Positions 1-6,812 of a DNA stretch of 14,893 nt are shown here, in pieces. Source of the DNA: Deltaproteobacteria bacterium. GTDB lineage: Bacteria > Desulfobacterota > GWC2-55-46 > S146-70. Below the pieces are notes generated by a model. It did no database searches and was not told where the DNA came from. It worked only from the letters and a program-made list of their open reading frames with translations. Every line of letters starts with the position of its first letter. The first letter of the stretch is position 1. The translations under genes were made by a program, and so were the position numbers. The DNA is taken from NCBI GenBank assembly GCA_015492395.1, contig WGFD01000226.1, forward strand, positions 1-14,893, written 5' to 3'.

Positions 1-37
1 AGACCGCATTGAGTTTCAGGTTGTCGAAGATTCCCCG

Positions 38-145
38 CAGCAATCCGAAAGGAATCTTTACATGCAAGGAATTATCCGACCCGCCTGCCTGCCTACCTGT
101 CAATCTTGGCGGACAGGTTATATTACGTTCGCTATGCATGTTCAA
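38..145. repeat. Structured intergenic repeat, copy 1
   Basis: This stretch shares blocks, in the same order and orientation, with 4604-4769. The blocks are cagcaatccg (38-47), ggaatct (51-57), acatgcaaggaa (60-71), gcctgcctgcc (83-93), a caatc-TG-CGGAC block (101-117) and the 17-mer tcgctatgcatgttcaa (129-145). A perfect 7-base stem ACCTGTC/GACAGGT (95-101 with 112-118, 10-base loop) lies inside. It sits just downstream of the last gene of the hydrogenase operon, so the hairpin might also stabilise or end that transcript. The blocks are seen directly; calling it a genome-wide dispersed family is inference from only two copies. Confidence 0.7.
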
Positions 146-156
146 CTATCCCCCCC

Positions 157-639
157 TCAAAGAGCGGGGCATTCTGGCATCTTTAGTAAAATTTCAACCA
201 TCTCTATAACGATGTCTACAGCCTCGGCCACAAGGTTCCTACATCCTTCCGATAAAACCGTCCCGGGAGCGAGATTCTCAGCGGGTATGCCTACTATCTT
301 TATATCCGGCATATCCATCCCCAAAACATTCATCAGTTCCAGAACAGAGCCGAGCTCCACCTCATGGACCGAAAACCCTGTTTCCTTCTTATTCACACCC
401 AATTCATCCGGAGAAAAGACGGTTATACGTGAATGAACTCCCCTGACGGCATCCGCTATGAATACCGTCCCATAGCCGGAGAGGATATCTATAAGTGAGA
501 TTCCACCGGTCCCTCCATCGACAATGTCTACTCCATCCGGGAGCTTATGCCTCCTGAGTTCATTTATCACATGTATCCCCGCCCCGTCATCGCTCATCAG
601 CGTATTACCAAGGCCAAGGAGAAGGAGGGGCTTCTTCAT
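157..639 (-). CDS. [NiFe] hydrogenase maturation protease (HycI/HybD family)
   Basis: A 160-residue endopeptidase that should clip the C-terminal extension of the large subunit once nickel is inserted; cytoplasmic. It opens with the family signature LLGLGNTLMSDDGAG. The three nickel-sensing ligands of E. coli HybD (Glu16, Asp62, His93) align with Asp18, Asp63 (in FIADAV) and His92 (in FSVHEVE). The DGGTGG motif is at 41-46. Length is normal for the family. Its ATG shares a 4-base ATGA overlap with the hydA stop, so the two are probably translationally coupled, and the substrate is almost certainly the HydA encoded just upstream. It is the last gene of the operon and is followed by repeat copy 1. 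Confidence 0.95.
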   Translation of the reverse strand: MKKPLLLLGLGNTLMSDDGAGIHVINELRRHKLPDGVDIVDGGTGGISLIDILSGYGTVFIADAVRGVHSRITVFSPDELGVNKKETGFSVHEVELGSVLELMNVLGMDMPDIKIVGIPAENLAPGTVLSEGCRNLVAEAVDIVIEMVEILLKMPECPAL

Positions 640-1925
640 CCTACAAACTTAACTTCCAGGAAGTGTGTCGAGCATGAAATGCAGGGATCATACGCCCTTA
701 CCAGGACCTCGAGCCGCTGTTCGATCTCCTTCCTGGGAAGGTCCAGTATCTCCGGTACAAGTGCCCTTATATCCTCTTCTATGTTGGCGAGGTTCTGGGC
801 GGTGGGGATTATGCAGTTGACGGCGGTAATCGTACCGTTCTCATCGATCTCATAGTCGTGGTACAGGGTCCCCCTCGGAGCCTCCACAACACCTACACCC
901 CTCCCCGCCGACACCTTCATCCCATCCTCCTTACCGCATCTGAGGTCTCTGCCGGCGATGTCATCCAGAAGGTTTAGGGAATCATGGATTGCGTGTACCG
1001 ACTCCACCACCTGAGCGAGGTTGTTCATGAAGGGATTGACGCACCGGACCCTCAGTCCAAGCTCCTTCGCGGCCCATTTTGCCTCACTCCTTAAGACATC
1101 ATAGTTATTATTAACCCTGGCCAGGGCCCCAACCATAATCGACTCGCCGCCCGATCTTGCGTGCTTTGCCGTAGAATACTCTATCACCTCTTCGGTGATA
1201 AATTCCTTATAATCTATGGGGTAGACAGGTGGTCCATCCGTGCTATAGAGCATGCCCCCATAGAGGGCGTACTCCCCATCCTCATGCAATGAAACATATC
1301 TCGTGGGCCTGTCGAACTTCGGCATCTCTAGATCTTTAAAGAGGGCCACAGTCTCCTCCATATCCGGCACGACAGCTTCAAGGGTCCGCATCACTTCACC
1401 AAGGTCGTTTTTTGAAGGCACCCTGGTGAATCCACCAATGGAGATGCCTACAGGATGGACATGTCTGCCGACGAGTATCCTGCACACCTCGTTTGCCGCC
1501 TTCTTCAACCTCAATGCACGCTTCACCACCTCCGGATGACTACCGGCCATTGGGATGATGGAACCAACACCGAAGAAGTTAGGGGCCACAAGGAGATAGA
1601 TATGGAGGATGTGGCTCTGCAATATCTCCGCGTTCACCAGTATCTTCCTCAACAGGACCGTCTCAGTTGAAGGCATTATACCCAAGGCCATCTCACATGC
1701 CTTTATAGATGCCGTTGTATGACTTATCGCGCATATGCCGCATATCCTTGAGGTTATATGGGGGGCCTCATCAAACCTCCTGCCCTTGAGCATGACCTCG
1801 AAGAAGCGCGGCGACTCGACTATCTCGAGCCTTAGCTCCTCTATCCTGCCCTTTCTAACATTCAGGACTATATTGCCATGACCCTCTACCCTCGTTATAT
1901 GGTGCAGATGTATATCGTGAGTCAC
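636..1925 (-). CDS. hydA: Group 3b [NiFe] hydrogenase large (alpha) subunit
   Basis: A 429-residue catalytic subunit carrying the NiFe(CN)2CO site of a soluble bidirectional hydrogenase. N-terminal TRVEGHG holds the conserved Glu. The L1 motif RICGIC gives Cys62 and Cys65; the L2 motif DPCISCSTH gives Cys415 and Cys418; an EAPRGTLYH motif carries the conserved active-site Arg. Processing should occur after His421, removing the eight residues FLEVKFVG. The start is GTG at 1925, chosen because GGAGG lies 5 bases upstream and the codon directly follows the hydD stop. All nickel ligands are intact, so the enzyme should be functional. Subgroup 3b is inferred from operon content and order; group 3c or 3d is less likely because the beta and gamma partners are of sulfhydrogenase type. 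Confidence 0.96.
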   Translation of the reverse strand: MTHDIHLHHITRVEGHGNIVLNVRKGRIEELRLEIVESPRFFEVMLKGRRFDEAPHITSRICGICAISHTTASIKACEMALGIMPSTETVLLRKILVNAEILQSHILHIYLLVAPNFFGVGSIIPMAGSHPEVVKRALRLKKAANEVCRILVGRHVHPVGISIGGFTRVPSKNDLGEVMRTLEAVVPDMEETVALFKDLEMPKFDRPTRYVSLHEDGEYALYGGMLYSTDGPPVYPIDYKEFITEEVIEYSTAKHARSGGESIMVGALARVNNNYDVLRSEAKWAAKELGLRVRCVNPFMNNLAQVVESVHAIHDSLNLLDDIAGRDLRCGKEDGMKVSAGRGVGVVEAPRGTLYHDYEIDENGTITAVNCIIPTAQNLANIEEDIRALVPEILDLPRKEIEQRLEVLVRAYDPCISCSTHFLEVKFVG

Positions 1926-2681
1926 TCAATCCTCCGTTGATCCGGGACCACTGATCCCCTCAAGACCGTTGAAGAGCCCGAACTTACTCTCTATCTGTTC
2001 CCTGGTAAATCCCTTCTCCAAGAGAATATTGAACAGTGACTTTATATTTGGATCCTCGGTAAGTCCTCTGCATCCTGTACAGTTGTCCCTATACGTCGGA
2101 CATATGGCGTCACACCCCGCGCGGGTCACGGAACCGAGGCACCACCTTCCCTGCTCGACAAGACAGATATTTCCCCGGGATCTACACTCGACACATACGG
2201 GATAATCCGGCAGTCTCGGCTCTATCTCAAGCACCAAGGCCTGGACGAACCTGAGGAACTCCTCCTTATCGATAGGGCAGCCTGGAAGGACATAGTCGAC
2301 ATCCACGACGTCTTTTATCCTCTTTACAGGGATAGTATCCGAAAAGAGATCTCTCCTGCCGTATGTTGCGGTAAGCCACATATCCTTCGGGCATACATTC
2401 TTCAAGACGTTAATACCGCCTATATGGGCACAGGCCCCGAAGGCTACAAGGATCCCGGCCTTATTCCTTATCCTCTCCAGATCCCCCTCCTCCGACTCCC
2501 TTGTAATCGAGCCCTCTACAAAGGCGATCTCATAATTCTCCCCCTTTTCGCTCATCATCTCTCTGAAGTTAACGAACTCGACCTGCTCTATGAGATGAAG
2601 AAGCTCGTCCTCAAGGTTGAGTACCTGAAGCTGGCAGCCTTCACAGCTCGTAAAACTGAAAACACCTATCTTTGGCCGCAT
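1926..2681 (-). CDS. hydD: Group 3b hydrogenase small (delta) subunit
   Basis: A 251-residue iron-sulfur subunit that passes electrons between the NiFe site in HydA and the diaphorase subunits. N-terminal SFTSCEGCQ supplies Cys13 and Cys16; with Cys84 (FGACAHIGG) and Cys135 (LPGCP) these are the expected proximal [4Fe-4S] ligands. Eight further cysteines (163, 166, 173, 181, 190, 194, 201, 204) can bind two more clusters. There is no Tat signal, consistent with a cytoplasmic enzyme. The ATG directly abuts the hydG TAG stop, and AAGGAGG lies 8 bases before it. No membrane anchor is present. Confidence 0.95.
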   Translation of the reverse strand: MRPKIGVFSFTSCEGCQLQVLNLEDELLHLIEQVEFVNFREMMSEKGENYEIAFVEGSITRESEEGDLERIRNKAGILVAFGACAHIGGINVLKNVCPKDMWLTATYGRRDLFSDTIPVKRIKDVVDVDYVLPGCPIDKEEFLRFVQALVLEIEPRLPDYPVCVECRSRGNICLVEQGRWCLGSVTRAGCDAICPTYRDNCTGCRGLTEDPNIKSLFNILLEKGFTREQIESKFGLFNGLEGISGPGSTED

Positions 2682-3524
2682 CTAAAGGGCCTCCTTGAGC
2701 TTCCTGGCCTCCATGTAAGACAGGACAGGTCCGTCTTGGCAGAGGTATATACCGTTAATCTGGCAATGTCCGCATTTACCGATCCCGCAACGCATCCTCC
2801 TCTCGAGGGAAAGATATATATTGCCCTCAAACAGCCCCTTGTTCAGTATCTCAGAAACAACGAACCTGTACATTATAGGAGGGCCTACCACGGCGGCCAC
2901 GGCATTTAGGGAGTCCACATCCACATACCTGAAGAGCTTGGTTATCACTCCCACGTGCTTATCCCATGGCGGAACTGCCACATCAACGGTAAGGTGTACC
3001 TCGATGGAGGGATTCGCCTCCCAGAGAAGGATATCCTCTTTAAAGAGGATATCCTGGGGACGTTTGGCGCCTATCAGGACAATTACCCGGCCGTACCGGT
3101 CCCTTTCATGGATGACATGTCTTATAAGCGACCTGAGTGGGGCAAGGCCAAGGCCGCCAGCCACAATAACTACATCCCTACCCTCTATCCTTTCCATGGG
3201 AAAGCCGTTGCCATAGGGTCCGCGAATACCCACTTTATCTCCCACTGACAGCCTGTGAACTGCCCTTGTCAGGTTCCCGACGACACGGATGCAGAGTTCG
3301 AAAGACTTCTCCGAATCGAGCGGAGAGGATGAGATGGATATGGGTGCCTCTCCTATCCCAAATAATGAGAGGATTACAAACTGGCTGGCCCTGAAGCGGA
3401 GGATCCCGCCTTTACTCAACCTTATGCTGAAGACACAGTCTTTATCCGTAAGTCTGTCTATACCTGTAATCGTTGCGGCCACTGGCAACATATTCTGCCC
3501 GTATCCCCCGGCGGACAGGCTCAT
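2682..3524 (-). CDS. hydG: Hydrogenase gamma subunit, FAD/NAD(P)-binding with [2Fe-2S] cluster
   Basis: A 280-residue flavoprotein of the ferredoxin-reductase / PyrK type that links the hydrogenase to NAD(P)H. An FAD-binding beta-barrel comes first (APISISSSP around 60-68), then a nucleotide-binding domain (VIVAGGLGLAPLRS around 119-132), then a C-terminal [2Fe-2S] motif with Cys246, Cys251, Cys254 and Cys262. I take the ATG at 3524 as the start: it makes a 4-base ATGA overlap with the hydB stop and has AAGAGG just upstream. A longer frame to 3614 would overlap hydB by about 90 bases and adds nothing family-like. This HydG is the sulfhydrogenase subunit, not the radical SAM maturase of [FeFe] hydrogenases. 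Confidence 0.94.
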   Translation of the reverse strand: MSLSAGGYGQNMLPVAATITGIDRLTDKDCVFSIRLSKGGILRFRASQFVILSLFGIGEAPISISSSPLDSEKSFELCIRVVGNLTRAVHRLSVGDKVGIRGPYGNGFPMERIEGRDVVIVAGGLGLAPLRSLIRHVIHERDRYGRVIVLIGAKRPQDILFKEDILLWEANPSIEVHLTVDVAVPPWDKHVGVITKLFRYVDVDSLNAVAAVVGPPIMYRFVVSEILNKGLFEGNIYLSLERRMRCGIGKCGHCQINGIYLCQDGPVLSYMEARKLKEAL

Positions 3525-4552
3525 GCGTGCCTCTTTTCCATTATATGGTTGAATATATCTATAATACTTATTCCTGCCATACAGGAATCTATACACCTGC
3601 CGCAGCCCACGCATCCGGACCTGCCGAACCTCTTCTTCAGGTAGACCTCCTTCTTAAATACCCTGTGGCGTATCCTCGCCGCGGCGCTATCCCTGAAGTT
3701 CTCACCGGAGGCAACCTTGCAGAACCCCTCCAACTGACAGCCGTCCCACCGCCTGTACCTGCACCCTTCCCGCATATCGGAACCTATCTCGTCCACCGTA
3801 TCGAAACAGTAGCATGTGGGGCATACGATATTACACGCACCACACGAAAGACACCTCTCCCCCTTCACATCCCATATATCATCATCATAATTCTCCTTCA
3901 GAAGGTGGGATAGCTTACCCATCTCACCGGCTACGGCCCTTCCGAATCTCAACCCTCCCTCATCCCTTCTAAGCATCAGGGCTATCCGGTCATCGTACAC
4001 GGCCTTCCTGAAAGATGGGTCACCTCCCACTATCTCTTTTCCTCTGCCGGTCTCCACCCTCACATAGAACCCGGACCCTATATCGGTAAAGATAACGTCG
4101 TATCCTCTGTCGGCATAGTGGCAACCCTTGTCATAGCATAAGGTGTCCTCCCTGCAAGGGGTCAGGCATTCATAGCCGATTATCACCGTGGCCCGCCTTA
4201 TTGCGAGATAATTCTCATCGGCGGGCTCTTCTGCAAGCACCTCATCCATAATATTGATGGCATTGATATCGCATGGATGGACGAAGAGGAGCACCTGTTG
4301 ACGGACATCGATGACAGCCTTCGTCTTTTCTATATCCTCAAGATCGAACTTCAGTAGGGGTTCATTATTCCGGTATATCCACTTGACCGGAGGAAGGAGG
4401 GTAGTCCCATACTCCATGACCGCTCCGGAAGGTTCGGTAAGAAGGTCGAAGACAAAACGGTCTTCCCTGGGCACAGGCGCGATAACGTCGTAATTGTCCA
4501 TTAGCCTGGCAATGAACCCCTCGACGCCATCGTATTTAATGGTCCGATCCAT
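3521..4552 (-). CDS. hydB: Hydrogenase beta subunit, [4Fe-4S] dicluster (AsrA/HydB-like)
   Basis: A 343-residue electron-transfer subunit resembling sulfhydrogenase beta and anaerobic sulfite reductase subunit A. The N-terminal domain has a conserved HPCDINAI motif (Cys94) and further cysteines at 129, 133, 139 and 144. Two ferredoxin-like clusters follow: Cys234, 237, 240, 244 and Cys314, 317, 320, 324. The start is ATG at 4552, with GAGGGTG immediately upstream; the open frame runs on to 4651, but that extension is repeat-derived sequence. First gene of the operon. Family members carrying this subunit with the gamma subunit can reduce sulfur in vitro; whether this one does cannot be read from sequence. 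Confidence 0.93.
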   Translation of the reverse strand: MDRTIKYDGVEGFIARLMDNYDVIAPVPREDRFVFDLLTEPSGAVMEYGTTLLPPVKWIYRNNEPLLKFDLEDIEKTKAVIDVRQQVLLFVHPCDINAINIMDEVLAEEPADENYLAIRRATVIIGYECLTPCREDTLCYDKGCHYADRGYDVIFTDIGSGFYVRVETGRGKEIVGGDPSFRKAVYDDRIALMLRRDEGGLRFGRAVAGEMGKLSHLLKENYDDDIWDVKGERCLSCGACNIVCPTCYCFDTVDEIGSDMREGCRYRRWDGCQLEGFCKVASGENFRDSAAARIRHRVFKKEVYLKKRFGRSGCVGCGRCIDSCMAGISIIDIFNHIMEKRHA

Positions 4553-4603
4553 ACACCCTCGCCACCCAGATTTAGCAACGATACCCTGACATTGAAGTTG
4601 CTG

Positions 4604-4769
4604 CAGCAATCCGCAGGCCTGCCCGTAGCAGACAGGGAATCTCACATGCAAGGAACGGTTCTTGTTGTACTCGCTCCCTAATCCCTTGTAGCAAGCTGCG
4701 GGGAATGCCTGCCTGCCAATCCTGACGGACGGGTGCCACGGCAGACAGGCGCTCGCTATGCATGTTCAA
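4604..4769. repeat. Structured intergenic repeat, copy 2
   Basis: A longer version of the repeat at 38-145, in the same orientation. It keeps cagcaatccg (4604-4613), ggaatct (4636-4642), acatgcaaggaa (4644-4655), gcctgcctgcc (4707-4717), the caatc-TG-CGGAC block (4717-4733) and the 17-mer tcgctatgcatgttcaa (4753-4769). GCCTGCCTGCC (4707-4717) pairs with GGCAGACAGGC (4740-4750); the single mismatch becomes a G-U wobble in minus-strand RNA, so an 11-base stem can form in the transcript leading into hydB. The minus-strand end of the 17-mer supplies the stop codon of the AbrB-like gene. Confidence 0.75.
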
Positions 4770-4966
4770 GCCATGGACTCCATGGCGGATTTGAAGTGAT
4801 TGAGGAAGTCTTCCCCATGTATCGGTCTGATCAATATCCACTTCTTGTTCTTGTCCAGCGCTATCTCCACCTCACTGCCGGGGATGATCTCCAGGTAACG
4901 CAGATACTCTTCAGGGATGATAACCCCCTCTTTCCCCTTGTCTATCTTAACTATTTTCTCTTTCAT
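4766..4966 (-). CDS. AbrB/MazE/SpoVT-type DNA-binding protein (orphan antitoxin-like)
   Basis: A 66-residue protein with the swapped-hairpin AbrB fold signature: KIDKGKEGVIIPEEYLRYLEI, then PGSEVEIALDKNKKWILIRP, followed by a short C-terminal helix. Such proteins are antitoxins of VapBC/MazEF-like pairs or stand-alone transition regulators. No toxin gene (PIN or MazF-like) lies on either side, so it is unpaired here. Its GAGGGG site is 7 bases from the ATG, and a strong promoter lies upstream. The TGA stop falls inside the 17-mer shared with repeat copy 1, so the tail after the AbrB domain may have been cut by repeat insertion. It is co-directional with, and about 210 bases upstream of, hydB. 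Confidence 0.85.
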   Translation of the reverse strand: MKEKIVKIDKGKEGVIIPEEYLRYLEIIPGSEVEIALDKNKKWILIRPIHGEDFLNHFKSAMESMA

Positions 4967-5018
4967 ATATATACCCCTCTTAAACGGTTTGCAACCCTCC
5001 GGCGATGCTTTTTAAGAT

Positions 5019-5047
5019 ATCATAGTTAGCATATGATCATCTGTCAA
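5019..5047 (-). promoter_or_regulatory. Sigma-70-type promoter of the AbrB-like gene, with overlapping palindrome
   Basis: On the minus strand, TTGACA (5042-5047) and TATGAT (5019-5024) are separated by exactly 17 bases. An inverted repeat ATCATA (5019-5024) / TATGAT (5032-5037) covers the -10 box and half the spacer, a natural operator position for autoregulation by the small DNA-binding protein. I see no comparably good promoter between this gene and hydB, so it may also drive the hydrogenase operon. The boxes are seen; regulation is inference. Confidence 0.7.
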
Positions 5048-5351
5048 GCAGTTAAGACGGTGCCTGTTAAGGAGGTGCTATGGACTAAACAAAACGGATC
5101 TTCCAGCCGATTAAGTATGGAGGAGACCTCTGAATAATCCATCCCTGAATTGCTCAGAGGCGAAGGAGAAAAATGCGCCTCCTTCATTTCTTACATTTCC
5201 GATGGCTCACAGCCATCAAAAATAGCGGCACAGGGCTGGCCGCGGAAGACCTGGACAAATCAGATCTTCCTTAGGCAGCATTAGGCCGAAACGCTTACCA
5301 GTTATATTATGACCTTGACAAAGTTGCAGAAAGAGGTATATTTACGTGGGG
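5048..5351. other. Gene-poor intergenic region with hairpins
   Basis: About 300 bases between the AbrB promoter and the HAMP protein gene. It holds three perfect 7-base stems: CCTCTGA/TCAGAGG (5127-5133 with 5154-5160), GAAGGAG/CTCCTTC (5162-5168 with 5179-5185) and GATGGCT/AGCCATC (5201-5207 with 5211-5217, 3-base loop). None is followed by a U-tract in a sensible terminator position. A consensus Shine-Dalgarno AAGGAGGTG (5069-5077) precedes ATG GAC TAA, and a second SD AAGGAG (5163-5168) precedes ATG at 5173. A possible decayed gene in this region is described separately. Confidence 0.5.
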
Positions 5352-5355
5352 ATGA
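5080..5355 (+). pseudogene. Possible decayed small gene upstream of the HAMP protein
   Basis: One frame runs from an ATG with a consensus SD (ATG 5080, AAGGAGGTG at 5069-5077) to a TGA at 5353-5355 that overlaps the next gene's ATG by the usual ATGA. It is broken by TAA (5086), TGA (5131), TGA (5146) and TAG (5272). The longest piece starts at ATG 5173, again behind AAGGAG, and reads MRLLHFLHFRWLTAIKNSG and onward; after the TAG it resumes with GRNAYQLYYDLDKVAERG. Composition is protein-like but I recognise no family. Open stretches of this size also occur by chance, so this is weak. Confidence 0.25.
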
Positions 5356-5912
5356 GAGAAGAGGATACTAAACAAAAGAAGAGATTATTCAGCTTCAAAA
5401 GACGTCAGCGTTACTTTGTGGCCAGGGAGTTACAGATCTCCTTGGCCTTTCTTGTTATATTGGCCCTGCTCGGGGGTGTCTTCCTGCAATCCGTATCAAA
5501 GGGGCTTAGCTCTTACTTCGGCCTCTCCACTCCGGCCGTCAGTATCCTACTGATCATAGGTTATATCCTCATCATTATATTCCTCTCAATCTTATTCTCG
5601 CACCGCCTGGTAGGACCATTCAAAAGGCTGGAGTACGAAATGAAGATCATCTCAAAGGGAGAGATAGCAAGGAGGCTGACCGTAAGGACTAAAGACGACC
5701 TCCATGTAAGGAACTTTATAGCATATACCAACGCATTCATAGACAGCTTTGAAGCATTGAGCAAAGAGTACAATATGCTCAACAGCACCATCTCCACCCA
5801 GCTCTCAGAGCTGACGAAGATGCTGGATCATGAGCATATCGACTGTGAGGAAATAGGACGCCGTATCAAGCAGATACAGCGCAAGATCTATGAATTCAGG
5901 GAACATTGGTGA
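5352..5912 (+). CDS. Two-TM membrane protein with HAMP domain and coiled-coil tail, no output domain
   Basis: A 186-residue inner-membrane protein. A basic N-terminus (KQKKRLFSFKRRQRY) leads to TM1 (about residues 28-50), a very short periplasmic turn, TM2 (about 62-84) and then a HAMP-like segment starting LVGPFKRLEYEM. A helical region rich in coiled-coil heptads runs to the C-terminus. Kinases and chemoreceptors continue into an output domain here; this protein stops about 80 residues after HAMP, so it may transmit signals to a partner or be structural. I choose ATG 5352 because the frame before it ends with an overlapping TGA; the in-frame GTG at 5346, with AGAGG 9 bases upstream, is the alternative. 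The nuclease gene follows 24 bases downstream, suggesting one operon. Confidence 0.75.
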   Translation: MREEDTKQKKRLFSFKRRQRYFVARELQISLAFLVILALLGGVFLQSVSKGLSSYFGLSTPAVSILLIIGYILIIIFLSILFSHRLVGPFKRLEYEMKIISKGEIARRLTVRTKDDLHVRNFIAYTNAFIDSFEALSKEYNMLNSTISTQLSELTKMLDHEHIDCEEIGRRIKQIQRKIYEFREHW

Positions 5913-5936
5913 CACACATACCATAGCATCCAGCCG

Positions 5937-6812
5937 ATGAAACATACTGTTTGGCCACTTTATAGCAAGATTTTACCGGCCATCCTCGCCTCAATATCAC
6001 TCATACTATACAGGGCTGTACCACTTTACCCATATGACGTGATTCCGCTCAACCTCAAAGAGGCCGAGCTTGAATTCGTAATAGACGGTGATACGATCGA
6101 GATAGCGGGAGACCAGAGGGTACGCTATATCGGAATAGATAGTCCCGAGGAAAACGAACCCCTCTATGCCGAGGCGAAAGAGCTTAATAAAGGACTCTTG
6201 AAAGGAAGAAAGATAAGGCTTGATATCTGCGCGGAGGAGTCACATGATAAATACGGAAGGCTGTTGGCATGGGTATATGCGGATGGCGAACTCGTCAACT
6301 CACTTATTTTGAAGAATGGACTTGCCGATATTATGATCATTTCACCTTGCGGATTAAAACATGCAGGCATCTTAAGGAAAAGCCGGCTGGAGGCTATCGA
6401 TCATGGTCTTGGCATCTGGGCCGGCATGGAAACCATCGACGCACAGAGCGCCGGTAGATATATCGGAAAAGCTGCAAGAGTCCACGGCCAAGTCGTCGGT
6501 GTACACGACAGCGGAGAGGCCGTCTTCATAAACTTCACCCCTGATATCAAAAAGGGCTTCTGTGCCGTCATCTTATACAACAGCCTTGACAAGTTCAAAT
6601 CATCAGAAGTGGATCCTGCGGAACTTCTAAACAAGAAAATCTCAGTTACAGGAACGATAACAAAGCATCATGGCCGCCCGGAGATCGTAGTCGAAGATCC
6701 ATCACAAATAGAACTAAACCCTAGATCCCCATCTTCCTTGCAACCATCTCAAGCTCTTTCGGCCTTCCCTCCGCTTCTATCTTCGCCTTCACTTGCTCAT
6801 GTGAGAGTTTGA
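5937..6812 (+). CDS. Thermonuclease (SNase-like) family protein with membrane anchor and C-terminal OB-like domain
   Basis: A 291-residue predicted Ca-dependent phosphodiesterase. An N-terminal hydrophobic helix (about 11-31) acts as signal anchor, placing the enzyme outside the cytoplasm. The staphylococcal nuclease core follows (about 44-162) with all catalytic residues of the family: Asp52 (VIDGDT, = Asp21), Arg63, Asp68 and Glu71 (VRYIGIDSPE, = Arg35, Asp40, Glu43) and Arg108 (YGRLLAW, = Arg87). Residues about 174-260 look like an OB-fold nucleic-acid-binding domain (ARVHGQVVGV, ISVTGTITKHHGRPEIVVED). The last ~30 residues are Ser/Pro-rich and encoded antisense to the end of the convergent radical SAM gene, so the natural end may once have been near 6720. 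No strong RBS is visible; coupling to the gene 24 bases upstream is likely. Confidence 0.88.
   Translation: MKHTVWPLYSKILPAILASISLILYRAVPLYPYDVIPLNLKEAELEFVIDGDTIEIAGDQRVRYIGIDSPEENEPLYAEAKELNKGLLKGRKIRLDICAEESHDKYGRLLAWVYADGELVNSLILKNGLADIMIISPCGLKHAGILRKSRLEAIDHGLGIWAGMETIDAQSAGRYIGKAARVHGQVVGVHDSGEAVFINFTPDIKKGFCAVILYNSLDKFKSSEVDPAELLNKKISVTGTITKHHGRPEIVVEDPSQIELNPRSPSSLQPSQALSAFPPLLSSPSLAHVRV

Noticed and set aside
5201..5217. Perfect hairpin GATGGCT-cac-AGCCATC as a terminator
   Set aside because: On the plus strand it is followed by A's, and on the minus strand the T-run precedes the stem, so it does not fit an intrinsic terminator in either direction.
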